Assembly: GCA_905198295.1 (NCBI GenBank)
Contig: CAJKBW010000010.1
Location: 1 to 47,801, forward strand
Direction: 5' to 3'
Origin: an uncultured Oscillospiraceae bacterium
GTDB taxonomy: Bacteria > Bacillota > Clostridia > Oscillospirales > Acutalibacteraceae
DNA length: 47,801 nt
The position numbers and the translations under genes are program-made. Shown piece after piece: positions 1-7,294 of this stretch; position 1 is the first letter of the stretch; each line of letters starts with the position of its first letter. Under the pieces are notes generated by a model. The model was not told the DNA's origin and did no database searches. It saw only the letters and a list, made by a program, of their open reading frames with translations.

Positions 1-12
1 AAGAGGCGCCAT
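1..12 (-). CDS. 5' end of a gene leaving the window (4 codons)
   Basis: A leftward-reading ATG sits at 12-10, preceded by a strong ribosome-binding site (GGAGGG read on the minus strand, 24-19) with a 6-base spacer. Only codons for M-A-P-L are inside the window, so nothing can be said about function. The call rests on the ribosome-binding site and start geometry alone. Confidence 0.35.
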
Positions 13-349
13 CTTTTTCCCTCCGTCTGTCTTTTCTGTTTCATCAGCCTGTCGTCTCCATATACAAAAACGACGAACTCCTCTTAAAAAATTTTTTAAA
101 GTAGACTTTTTACTTTCCGCCATATCTCTTGTTCAGAGTGCAACACCATACAGCCGTGACGACATTTCCAGTCATTATTTTTATCCCTGCAAATCCCTAA
201 TAATTCGCATTCTCTGCAGTTCCGTGGAACAGCATCCAAATCATCCCGTTTTTCTCTATCTGCCGATAACCTTTTAAATAAATTCTTATACTTAAAAACT
301 TCTCACAACGGATCCCCCTTTTTTAGGTGTATTTTTCGCTATTATACAT

Positions 350-376
350 CTAAAGATTAACATTATAAATCTTTAG
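350..376. promoter_or_regulatory. inverted repeat, candidate operator of the XRE regulator
   Basis: CTAAAGATT at 350-358 is repeated exactly in inverse orientation as AATCTTTAG at 368-376, with a 9-base centre. It lies about 60 bases before the XRE start codon and just upstream of a possible promoter (-35-like TTATAA at 381-386, -10-like TATACT at 404-409, 17-base spacer). XRE repressors usually bind such dyads near their own promoter; autoregulation is inferred. Confidence 0.4.
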
Positions 377-435
377 GCGATTATAAATCGACCTAAAAAG
401 CCATATACTAAAACCACAGGATGGGTGGTGAATAT

Positions 436-768
436 ATGAAAACAGAGGATTTGAAAGAAATTGGCGTCCGCATTGCTGAACGGCGAAAAGAATTGAAATT
501 AACCCAAGAGCAGACCGCCGAACGTATGAACGTATCTATCCAAATGATTTCCAACATCGAGAGAGGAAACAAGGCGATAAAAATTGAAAATCTCCTGAAG
601 TTGTGCGATATACTCAAAACCAGCACCGATTATATATTGACCGGCAAACGTACAGATAGCGATTTTAATAATTTAGCGGATAAGCTTTCACAATTAACAG
701 CGTCGGATTATCAAATGATAGAGATGCTGGTTGATTACCGTTTGCACGAAAACCAAGAAAAGGTATGA
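436..768 (+). CDS. XRE-family helix-turn-helix regulator
   Basis: A 110-residue cytoplasmic DNA-binding protein. The N-terminal half is a Cro/C1-type HTH: RIAERRKELKLTQEQTAERM forms the first helices, followed by the recognition region around QMISNIERGNKAI and the usual tail LLKLCDILKTSTDYILTG. The C-terminal ~35 residues are a short acidic helix, perhaps for dimerisation. An ATG at 421 is in frame, but the one at 436 has the GGTGG ribosome-binding site at a good distance and is preferred. The gene is AT-rich and stands before a recombinase-like fragment, as in regulators of mobile elements. The operator is unknown; the inverted repeat at 350-376 is a candidate. Confidence 0.85.
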   Translation: MKTEDLKEIGVRIAERRKELKLTQEQTAERMNVSIQMISNIERGNKAIKIENLLKLCDILKTSTDYILTGKRTDSDFNNLADKLSQLTASDYQMIEMLVDYRLHENQEKV

Positions 769-796
769 GGAAATTTCTATTTCCCTCATACCTTTT
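758..796 (+). terminator. intrinsic terminator after the XRE gene
   Basis: The arm AAAAGGTATGAGG at 758-770 pairs with CCTCATACCTTTT ending at 796, with one bulged G, and T-rich sequence follows. The hairpin includes the XRE stop codon. Confidence 0.75.
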
Positions 797-816
797 CTTA
801 TTTTATGAGGAACCCT

Positions 817-999
817 ATGGGACAAGACGAAAGCAAGGCCCTGTTCGGTAAGCCTCGGGAAGAAATCGAGTTGTTTTTTGAATGGAAAACAGAACGTGCT
901 TTGTGGCGGTCGGGAGAAATCACAGCAACAGAAGCAATGAAGCGGTTGAACTTAAAACCCAACACCTTTTACCGCAGGGCAAAGGAAATGGGAATCTAG
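817..999 (+). CDS. small recombinase-like HTH protein or resolvase C-terminal remnant
   Basis: About 60 residues. The C-terminal half, GEITATEAMKRLNLKPNTFY followed by RRAKEMGI, is typical of the helix-turn-helix at the end of serine recombinases/invertases (an ALWRSGxITxxEA pattern). The catalytic domain is absent, so this is either a free-standing small HTH protein or the surviving tail of a resolvase. An ATG at 805 is in frame, but GAGG at 807-810 is well placed for the ATG at 817. It lies in the same AT-rich island as the XRE gene. Confidence 0.6.
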   Translation: MGQDESKALFGKPREEIELFFEWKTERALWRSGEITATEAMKRLNLKPNTFYRRAKEMGI

Positions 1000-1008
1000 G
1001 AAAACCAA

Positions 1009-1080
1009 AATATCCACTTTTGACTATTCCACTTTTCATGTGTTTTTATAGTATGGAGTAGAGGAATATCCACTTTTTAT
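1009..1080. repeat. three short direct repeats of (T)ATCCACTTTT
   Basis: AATATCCACTTTT at 1009-1021, CTATTCCACTTTT at 1024-1036 and AATATCCACTTTTTAT at 1065-1080 are near-identical direct repeats just after the recombinase-like gene, at the border between the AT-rich island and the GC-rich chromosome. They could be binding sites for an integrase or regulator; the role is unknown. Confidence 0.5.
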
Positions 1081-1098
1081 CCCCCCCGAAAACCACGC

Positions 1099-1135
1099 AA
1101 AAAAAGAGACACCCACCAAAAGCGGTGAATGTCTC
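1099..1135 (-). terminator. terminator of the perR-rubrerythrin operon
   Basis: On the minus strand GAGACATTCACC pairs with GGTGGGTGTCTC (1106-1135), followed by seven T at 1105-1099. It lies 30 bases after the rubrerythrin stop codon. Confidence 0.8.
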
Positions 1136-1164
1136 ATAAACCCTTTATTTATGCAGTTTTTCGC

Positions 1165-1755
1165 TTATTTGAAATACCGGTTGAGCAGACCCTCGAACGC
1201 CTTGCCGTGACGGGCCTCGTCCTTGGCCATCTCGTGGACGGTATCGTGCACAGCGTCATAGCCCAGCTCCTTGGCGCGCTTGGCAAGCTGCATCTTGCCG
1301 GCGGTCGCGCCGCATTCAGCGTCAACGCGCATCTGCAGATTCTTCTGAGTGGAGTCGGTCACGACCTCGCCGAGCAGCTCCGCAAACTTCGCGGCGTGCT
1401 CCGCCTCTTCGTACGCGGCCTTTTCCCAGTACAGGCCGATTTCCGGATAACCCTCGCGATGCGCGACACGGGCCATCGCCAGATACATGCCCACCTCGCT
1501 GCATTCGCCGGTGAAGTTGGCGCGGAGCATCTCCACGACCTCCGCATCCAGGCCGGCCGCAATGCCGACGCGGTGCTCATCCGCCCACTCGCGGCCGGAA
1601 GCCTGCGGGGCAGCCGCCGGAGCGGAAGGCGCAGCAGCGGGAGCGGCCGCCATCTCGTTGAACTTATCGGCGCCTGCGCCGCACACCGGGCAGACTGCCG
1701 GCGGCTCGTCGCCGGTATGGACATAACCACAGATCGCACAAACATACTTTTTCAT
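1165..1755 (-). CDS. reverse rubrerythrin (rubredoxin domain first)
   Basis: A 196-residue cytoplasmic non-haem iron protein that reduces hydrogen peroxide (and probably oxygen) with electrons from NAD(P)H via a reductase. An N-terminal rubredoxin iron site is visible as C6-x2-C9 and C22-x2-C25. An Ala/Pro-rich linker (about 35-52) joins it to a ferritin-like diiron domain with NFTGECSEVGMY, the EEAEHA helix and DEARHG near the end. Having rubredoxin in front is the reversed order found in clostridial oxygen-inducible enzymes. It lies 39 bases after perR in the same direction with no terminator between, so it should be co-transcribed and derepressed by peroxide. The ribosome-binding site is GGAGG. 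Confidence 0.93.
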   Translation of the reverse strand: MKKYVCAICGYVHTGDEPPAVCPVCGAGADKFNEMAAAPAAAPSAPAAAPQASGREWADEHRVGIAAGLDAEVVEMLRANFTGECSEVGMYLAMARVAHREGYPEIGLYWEKAAYEEAEHAAKFAELLGEVVTDSTQKNLQMRVDAECGATAGKMQLAKRAKELGYDAVHDTVHEMAKDEARHGKAFEGLLNRYFK

Positions 1756-1794
1756 TTTTGTTTCCTCCTGATACGTTAAAGTGATATGTAAAGG

Positions 1795-2220
1795 TTATTG
1801 CGGACAATGGTGCAGGGTCCCGCAGGCCGGGCATCTCCCTTGGAGATACACATCCCGTACCTGAACCTCGTAGCCCTCCGGGCAAAGCGCGGCCAGCTTT
1901 TCTTCATCCAGCGGAAAATCAAATATCTCTCCGCAGGCGGCACAGCGAAAATGCCCATGATCTGCAGCTGTGCCGTCAAAGCGCTGTTCCTCCGCCTCAA
2001 TATTCAGCGTCCGGATCAGACCGGCTGCCGACAACGCGCGCAGGGAATTGTAAATCGTGGTGCGGGAAAAAGTCGGATACTCAGCAGCCATCGCCTGATA
2101 AATGGTATCCGCCGTCGGATGGGTCGGATGCGCCAAAAGGTACGCGTATACGGCAATCCGCTGCTGGGTGGGCCGTAGCCCGGCCGCCGACAGCGCCGCC
2201 GCTAGTGTGCGAGTATCCAT
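1795..2220 (-). CDS. perR: PerR-type peroxide-sensing Fur-family repressor
   Basis: A 141-residue Fur-family repressor. A winged helix occupies residues 1-80 (recognition helix around FSRTTIYNSLRALSAAG) and a metal-binding dimer domain follows. The regulatory metal ligands known from Bacillus PerR (H37, D85, H91, H93, D104) all appear with a constant shift of three: H34, D82, H88, H90 and D101. Aspartate rather than glutamate at the last position favours PerR over Fur. C93-x2-C96 and a C-terminal CxxC form the structural zinc site. The start at 2220 has GGAGG just upstream. The promoter carries a 7-1-7 PerR box at 2252-2266, implying autoregulation, and rubrerythrin follows in the operon. Confidence 0.88.
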   Translation of the reverse strand: MDTRTLAAALSAAGLRPTQQRIAVYAYLLAHPTHPTADTIYQAMAAEYPTFSRTTIYNSLRALSAAGLIRTLNIEAEEQRFDGTAADHGHFRCAACGEIFDFPLDEEKLAALCPEGYEVQVRDVYLQGRCPACGTLHHCPQ

Positions 2221-2251
2221 AGGCCTCCTCTTTTTTGTATTTATTATTTTG

Positions 2252-2299
2252 TTGTATTGATTACAAAAACAGTATAGCAATCTATCCCACTGTTGTCAA
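2252..2299 (-). promoter_or_regulatory. perR promoter with PerR box
   Basis: Read on the minus strand: TTGACA (2299-2294), a 17-base spacer, then TATACT (2276-2271), close to a perfect sigma-A promoter. Directly after the -10 lies TTGTAATCAATACAA (2266-2252), a 7-1-7 inverted repeat with one mismatch, matching the general form of PerR/Fur boxes. The box covers the expected transcription start, a classic repressor position. Confidence 0.8.
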
Positions 2300-2450
2300 C
2301 CCCTTTTTCCAAAATTTTCTCTCTTTTTGTAAGCGCCGGCAGGGCGAATATTCCTGCCGGCCGGTCAGCGGTGCGCGGCGTCCAGCGGAAAGGACGGCCA
2401 AGGGCCGGCAATCTGCCCACGCCGGCGTTAAACCCGGCGAAAACACAAAA

Positions 2451-2495
2451 AATCCCCGGCGCCGCCCGAATCATCGGACAACGGCGCCGGGGATT
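2451..2495 (-). terminator. terminator after rqcP
   Basis: A perfect 14-bp stem (AATCCCCGGCGCCG and its complement) spans 2451-2495, followed on the minus strand by a T run. It starts about 10 bases after the rqcP stop codon. Confidence 0.88.
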
Positions 2496-2505
2496 CCTCT
2501 GCCTG

Positions 2506-2748
2506 TTATTCGAGCATCTGATACAACAGTGCGGCATCGTTCTTTGCCACCGTTTCCTGCACCGACACCACTCGTACCCGCACCGCGCGGGCGCCAAGCG
2601 TGATGCCCAGCTCGTCCCCCTCCTTCACTTCGTAGGAGGCACGCGCGGGTTTGCCGTTGACCGTCACGCGGCCGGCATCGCAGGCGTCGTTCGCCACTGT
2701 GCGGCGCTTGATCAGGCGGGATACCTTGAGATATTTATCCAAACGCAT
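2506..2748 (-). CDS. rqcP: RqcP (YabO) S4-domain ribosome quality-control factor
   Basis: An 80-residue protein made almost entirely of an S4 RNA-binding domain: MRLDKYLKVSRLIKRRTVAN, then a turn with DAGRVTVNGKPARASYEVKE and the strand GDELGITLG. In Bacillus the homologue YabO/RqcP binds stalled 50S subunits with RqcH and supports alanine tailing of incomplete peptides. Its place downstream of HU, mazG and a SpoVB-like flippase matches the yabM-yabN-yabO order of Bacillus, which supports this paralogue over Hsp15. A terminator between HU and this gene suggests partial read-through or a promoter of its own. Confidence 0.85.
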   Translation of the reverse strand: MRLDKYLKVSRLIKRRTVANDACDAGRVTVNGKPARASYEVKEGDELGITLGARAVRVRVVSVQETVAKNDAALLYQMLE

Positions 2749-2904
2749 ATCGACATTCCTTTCCGTGGATGATCATCTGGGCAGCGCCGACAAAGGTACG
2801 CCTGTCGGGAAAGGCACACCGGGCGCGCCGGCAAACTGCCGGCGGCTGTACACATCCGCCGCGCGCTCTCCGCCGCACGGGTGACCTGCTGCTTGTTCCA
2901 AGCA

Positions 2905-2934
2905 AAAAGCCGCCCGCACAAACGGACGGCTTTT
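2905..2934 (-). terminator. terminator after the HU gene
   Basis: On the minus strand AAAAGCCGTCCG pairs with CGGGCGGCTTTT (one T-G wobble), with a six-base loop and a closing T run, 17 bases after the HU stop codon. Confidence 0.8.
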
Positions 2935-2950
2935 CCACGATACGAACCGC

Positions 2951-3226
2951 TTATTTCGAGACGGCATCCTTAAAGGACTTACCCGCCTTGAAAACCGGCT
3001 GCTTGGAAGCCGGGATCTGGATGGTTTCCTTCGTACGGGGGTTGCGGCCGGTCCGCGCCTCACGGGCACGCACTTCAAAAGTACCGAAGCCAACCAGCTG
3101 GACCTTATCGCCGGACGCCAGCGCGTCGACAATCGACTCCAGGACAGCGGCGACAGCCTTGTCGGAATCCTTCTTGGACAGTCCGGCCTTCTCAGCAACA
3201 GCAGCAATCAGTTCAACCTTGTTCAT
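2951..3226 (-). CDS. hup: HU-family DNA-binding protein
   Basis: A 91-residue histone-like protein that bends and compacts DNA as a dimer. It begins MNKVELIAAVAEKAGLSKKD and has the GFGTFEVRAREARTGRNP signature of the beta arm, which inserts prolines into the minor groove, and a basic end KPVFKAGK-like (QPVFKAGKSFKDAVSK). The length is normal for HU. An upstream in-frame ATG exists, but GGAGGTA at 3242-3236 fixes the start at 3226. It sits between mazG and rqcP in the yab cluster. Confidence 0.95.
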   Translation of the reverse strand: MNKVELIAAVAEKAGLSKKDSDKAVAAVLESIVDALASGDKVQLVGFGTFEVRAREARTGRNPRTKETIQIPASKQPVFKAGKSFKDAVSK

Positions 3227-3312
3227 TTGCTTTGTACCTCCTAAATTTTTATCACCAGCGGGTAATACCGCGCATGGGCAAGTTGGATGCACCCGCCAGC
3301 CGCGGGTCGTTT

Positions 3313-4119
3313 TCATGCGGAAGGATGCCGTTTGGCCTCATCCCACAGTCGATCGAGATCCTCGAGCGAAGCGGAAGCCAGGTCCACCCCGCGCTCGGCA
3401 GCAAGCTGCTCGACCACGGTGAAGCGGCGGATGAACTTATCCGTCGCGCCGGTAAGCGCCTGCTCGGCATCGATATCGATGAACCGGGAAACGTTGACTG
3501 CCGAAAACAGCAGATCCCCGAGTTCTTCCTCCATCGCGGCGGTATCGCCGGAAGCAACCGCCTGTTTGAGCTCCGTTGTTTCGCTGTCGAGCGCCTGCAT
3601 CGCACCGGACACGTCCGGCCAGTCAAAGCCCACCCGGCGTGCGCGGTTCTGCACCTTGCCCGCCCGCATCAGCGCGGGCAGCGCGCGCGGCACCGCACGC
3701 AGCATATCGGCCTGGGTTTTGCCGCCCTTGGTCTCGCGCTTGATGGCGTCCCAGTTTTTGAGCACCTGGCCGGCGTCATCCGCCGTCACGTCACCGAAAA
3801 CATGAGGATGCCGAACCACCAGCTTTTTGCAGATGCCGTCCGCCACGTCGTCAAACGTAAACGAGCCCTTTTCCTGTTCCATCTGCGCGTGGAACACCAC
3901 CTGGAGCAGCACGTCGCCGAGCTCCTCCTGCAAAAGCGGCATATCCCCGCGGTCGATGGCCTCAAGTGCCTCGTGGGTTTCCTCCAGCAGGTTCGACCGG
4001 ATGCTTTCGTGGGTCTGCTCGCGGTCCCACGGGCACCCTTCCGGGGTGCGCAGCAGGCGCATGATCTCGAGCAGATCACTTATTGTGTATTTTTCCTTAA
4101 ATTCAAACGAAACAGCCAT
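3313..4119 (-). CDS. mazG: MazG nucleoside triphosphate pyrophosphohydrolase
   Basis: 268 residues; it hydrolyses (d)NTPs to NMP and pyrophosphate and helps clear aberrant nucleotides. The first MazG domain has LRTPEGCPWDREQTHESI and the magnesium-binding helices LLEETHEALEAID and LQEELGDVLLQVVFHA. A second, weaker MazG repeat has METTELK-like EETTxL and EEELGDLLFSAVN. In Bacillus the homologue YabN is fused to a tetrapyrrole-methylase-like domain; that half is missing here, giving the Escherichia-type length. GAGGG precedes the ATG by six bases. It follows the flippase gene by about 45 bases, in one likely operon. Confidence 0.93.
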   Translation of the reverse strand: MAVSFEFKEKYTISDLLEIMRLLRTPEGCPWDREQTHESIRSNLLEETHEALEAIDRGDMPLLQEELGDVLLQVVFHAQMEQEKGSFTFDDVADGICKKLVVRHPHVFGDVTADDAGQVLKNWDAIKRETKGGKTQADMLRAVPRALPALMRAGKVQNRARRVGFDWPDVSGAMQALDSETTELKQAVASGDTAAMEEELGDLLFSAVNVSRFIDIDAEQALTGATDKFIRRFTVVEQLAAERGVDLASASLEDLDRLWDEAKRHPSA

Positions 4120-4164
4120 GTAAAACCCTCAAAATACGGCGGATTTTTGAAAACTGCTTATATA

Positions 4165-5904
4165 TTACCCTATCCAGCCGCGTTTTTCAAGTATTTGTGC
4201 AATTTTTTGTCCTTTTGGCAGCATTAAAATATCTTCGCGGGTAAATGCCCCGAGCAGAAGCAGCAAAAGCACGTAGACAATGCCGGCAATGAGGATGGCC
4301 AGAATGGTGGCCACGGTCCCCGGCATAATGCGCGCGAGCAGGCCGTTGGCCGCCCAGGCCGCCACCCCGCACAGCACGCCGGAAAACAGTGGCTTAAGAA
4401 AGATCCCCCGCCACTTCAGCCGCACGCGCACCACCCTCAGCAGCGCGATCAGGCTGAGCACCACCATCACCACATAGCACGCAAGGGTACTGTACGCGGA
4501 TCCCATAATGTTGATGTAGGGATTGAGCACCAGCGTGGTGTTGAGCAGCAGCTTGACCGCCCCGCCGACGAGCACGATCTTGGCGGGGATGTCGGCGCGT
4601 CCGACCGCCTGGAGCATAGCGTTGATCGGCGCCACCAGACAGATGAAAATCACCGCGATGCCCATTACCTCGAGCATCGGGCCGGCGACCTGCGCGGTCA
4701 CGTCGTCATAGACCATGCGCATGATCGGCCGGGCCAGCACCGCCAGTCCGATGCCGCACGGGGTGGCCACCAGCATGGTGATCCGCAACACCAGCGAAAC
4801 GGTGGATTTGAGCTTGCGCTTATCCCGCAGCGCCCATGCCGAGGTAATCAGCGGCAGCGCACTGATGCCGAAGGTAAGGGTGACGTTGGGCACGAGGTTG
4901 GTAAAGGTAACCACCGCGCCGCGGTTGCCGGTCAGAAAGCCCAGCACGTCGGTGGTGCCGTCGGCCGCGATCTGGGCGGCGTACATGCCCTCCACGATAT
5001 CGCCGCTGCGCTCCATGACGATCGCCAGACACTTCTGCAGCGACACCACGTCGATCATATTTGTCAGCTGGGTGGCCAGCGTGCCGAGCGCGACCGGGAT
5101 CGCCACCCGCAGCAGACTGCGGAACATCCGCCGGGAAGAGGGCGACGGCGGCGCGCCGCCGAGCTCCGTCCGGGTGAAGCCGATCCCGCGGGCACGGTAG
5201 CGGATCATGATATACAGCAGCGCGAAAAAGGAGCCGGCCGTTACACCGATCATCGCGCCAGCCGCCACATACGGCAGGCTGAGCTCCACCGCCTGCTCGG
5301 CCGTTTCGGCCATCCGGCCGTATACCGGCAGCCCGGCAGCGAACCGGCTTTGCCCGAGCTGGAGCGCGCCGGCCGCCAGGCTCAGCCCGAACAGCAGCTT
5401 GCCCACCGCCTCGACGATCTGCGAAATCGCCGTTGGGGTCATGTTGCGCGACCCCTCATAGACGCCGCGGTAGGCCGAAACGAGGCAGCAGAACAGGATC
5501 GCCGGCGCCATTACGATCATGGTCAGCCGGGTGTTCGGCAGGTTGACGAACTCCGGATAAAAAGACGACAGGCCGAGCATCAGCAGCGTGCCCACCAGGC
5601 CGGTGACCAGAAACACCCGGAACGCGACCCGGAAGATGGTCTTCACATCCCGGTAGCGTCCGAGCGCGATGCTCTCGGACACCATACGGGAAACCGCCGT
5701 CGGGAAACCGGCCGTACACACGGTATAAATCGGCACGTACACGTTGTAGGTGGCCTCAAAATAACCGTAGGCGGTGGAATTGAGGTTTTTCAGCGGTATT
5801 TTGAAAAACAGGGCGCCGATCACCTTGGTGAGCACCGCGGCGAGCGACAAAATCAAAGCGCCCTGCAGAAAGCTCTGTTTTTTGCGTTCGGCCAAACGAT
5901 TCAC
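4165..5904 (-). CDS. MurJ/SpoVB-like polysaccharide or lipid II flippase (YabM type)
   Basis: An integral membrane protein of about 579 residues with 14 predicted membrane segments, from the MVF/MOP superfamily. The start SFLQGALILSLAAVLTKVIG followed by ALFFKIPLKN is typical of SpoVB/YabM proteins, which move lipid-linked cell-wall or spore-cortex precursors across the membrane. A GTG at 5904 overlaps the stop of the upstream deaminase (GTGA), suggesting translational coupling. A GTG at 5946 and a TTG at 5895 are other possible starts. The position before mazG matches yabM. Whether it acts in vegetative wall synthesis or sporulation cannot be told from sequence. Confidence 0.88.
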   Translation of the reverse strand: MNRLAERKKQSFLQGALILSLAAVLTKVIGALFFKIPLKNLNSTAYGYFEATYNVYVPIYTVCTAGFPTAVSRMVSESIALGRYRDVKTIFRVAFRVFLVTGLVGTLLMLGLSSFYPEFVNLPNTRLTMIVMAPAILFCCLVSAYRGVYEGSRNMTPTAISQIVEAVGKLLFGLSLAAGALQLGQSRFAAGLPVYGRMAETAEQAVELSLPYVAAGAMIGVTAGSFFALLYIMIRYRARGIGFTRTELGGAPPSPSSRRMFRSLLRVAIPVALGTLATQLTNMIDVVSLQKCLAIVMERSGDIVEGMYAAQIAADGTTDVLGFLTGNRGAVVTFTNLVPNVTLTFGISALPLITSAWALRDKRKLKSTVSLVLRITMLVATPCGIGLAVLARPIMRMVYDDVTAQVAGPMLEVMGIAVIFICLVAPINAMLQAVGRADIPAKIVLVGGAVKLLLNTTLVLNPYINIMGSAYSTLACYVVMVVLSLIALLRVVRVRLKWRGIFLKPLFSGVLCGVAAWAANGLLARIMPGTVATILAILIAGIVYVLLLLLLGAFTREDILMLPKGQKIAQILEKRGWIG

Positions 5905-7190
5905 GTCCTTTTCAGCAGCTGGGCCACGCAGCGGTTTGTCTCCCACCGGATCCGCTCGATGTCAAGGGTCGGGAACTGCCCATCGCGGTACAGTACCCGG
6001 CCGTCGGCCATTGTCATAGCCACATCCGCGGACTGCGCCGCGTACAGCAGGTTGGACAGCGCGTTGTGGCAGGGGGTCATGCGGGTGCTGTCCCGGCGCA
6101 GCAGTACGAGATCCGCCCGCATGCCCTCGGCGATGTCGCCGCAGTCCTCGCGTCCCTGTGAGAGCGCCCCTTCGCGGGTCGCCATATGCAGCACCGTCCC
6201 GGCAGACAGCGCACAGGGATCCAGCGACACCCCCTTGGCGATGAGCGCCGCGGTACGCATCTCCTCGAGCATGTCGAGCGCGTTGTTACTCGCCGCCGAA
6301 TCGGTGCCGAGCGCCACAGACATACCCGTACGCTGCATCTTCTCCACCTGAGCGATCCCGCTGGCGAGCTTGAGGTTGCTTTTCGGGCAGTGGGCCGCCG
6401 TCACGCCGTGCGCGGCGAACAGCGCCATATCCGGTTCGCTCAGCCACACACAGTGCGCCGCCGTCACCGGCTGATCCAGCACGCCGGTCTTCTCGAGCAC
6501 CTGCGCCGGGGTCATTCCATGCCGTCCCACGCATTCGAGATGCTCTTTGCGTGTCTCGGAGACGTGCACCTGCATGCGGGCGCGGTGATCCGCGGCGAGC
6601 TGCGCAGCGTCCGCCAGGATATCCGGCCGTGTGGTATACTCCGAATGCGGCGCGACATCGATTTGGATGCGGCCGTCGTCCTCCCCGTGCACGCCATCGA
6701 GCAGTTCCGTCAGCTCCCGGTACGCCGGCAGATCGGCAAACCGCTTATCCGGGTCGAAGCAGCTGATGCCGCGGCCGATATTCGCCTTGATGCCGCTTTC
6801 CCGCACCGCCTGCGCCACCCGGTCGCAGAAATAGTACATATCCGAAAACGAGGTGGTGCCGCTGCGCAGCATCTCGGCGATGCCGAGCAGGCTGCCCCAG
6901 TACACGTCCTCGCCGGTCAGCTTATCCTCAAAGGGAAAAATCCGGTCGTTGAGCCAACGGTCGAGCGGCATGTCGTCGCCGTAACCGCGCATGAGGGTCA
7001 TCGCCACGTGGGTGTGGCTGTTGACCAGGCCGGGAATCATCAGGTAAGCGGCGCCGTTCACCGTTTCGCCCCAGTTCCCCGCCGGCTCTTCTTTTCCTAT
7101 ATAGGCAATACGCTTATCCCGCACCCCAACGAATACCGCCGGCAGCAGCGTGCCGTCCGCCCGCAGTACATCAATATGCCGAAACAGCAT
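5901..7190 (-). CDS. mtaD: 5-methylthioadenosine/S-adenosylhomocysteine deaminase (MtaD-type amidohydrolase)
   Basis: 429 residues, cytoplasmic zinc-dependent amidohydrolase. Metal ligands are visible: HTHVAMT (first two His), QVHVSET (third His), TAAHCVWL (fourth His) and LGTDSAASNN (catalytic Asp). The pattern NSHTHVAMTLMRGYGDDMPL followed by the DRWLNDRIFPFE stretch is characteristic of MtaD/TrzN-like enzymes, which deaminate MTA or SAH to the inosine form. The ATG at 7190 has GGGG six bases upstream, better than the one at 7202. A purine nucleoside phosphorylase lies directly upstream in the same direction, so the pair may cleave the deaminated product. Guanine deaminase or chlorohydrolase activity is less likely. 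Confidence 0.85.
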   Translation of the reverse strand: MLFRHIDVLRADGTLLPAVFVGVRDKRIAYIGKEEPAGNWGETVNGAAYLMIPGLVNSHTHVAMTLMRGYGDDMPLDRWLNDRIFPFEDKLTGEDVYWGSLLGIAEMLRSGTTSFSDMYYFCDRVAQAVRESGIKANIGRGISCFDPDKRFADLPAYRELTELLDGVHGEDDGRIQIDVAPHSEYTTRPDILADAAQLAADHRARMQVHVSETRKEHLECVGRHGMTPAQVLEKTGVLDQPVTAAHCVWLSEPDMALFAAHGVTAAHCPKSNLKLASGIAQVEKMQRTGMSVALGTDSAASNNALDMLEEMRTAALIAKGVSLDPCALSAGTVLHMATREGALSQGREDCGDIAEGMRADLVLLRRDSTRMTPCHNALSNLLYAAQSADVAMTMADGRVLYRDGQFPTLDIERIRWETNRCVAQLLKRT

Positions 7191-7294
7191 GTCAATCCCC
7201 ATTCCTTTTTCTATTTGGATCGGTTTTGCCGGCCGTCAGGCGGACAAAATCCCGGTGCATAGCACCGGAACGGTATAAACAGCCGTGTGAAAAA

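Larger units (their letters stand above)
1..420. other. AT-rich intergenic region upstream of the XRE regulator
   Basis: Apart from the possible start codon at its left edge, this stretch holds no convincing gene. It is clearly more AT-rich than the chromosome to the right. It contains a perfect inverted repeat at 350-376 and a smaller imperfect dyad at 379-391, just before the XRE gene, so it probably serves as a divergent regulatory region. Confidence 0.5.

Noticed and set aside
2335..2361. GCCGGCAGG hairpin upstream of perR
   Set aside because: No T run on either strand and not next to a gene end; probably incidental.
3232..4227. A 331-codon plus-strand frame opposite mazG
   Set aside because: Antisense to mazG, which has clear domains, and without a ribosome-binding site.
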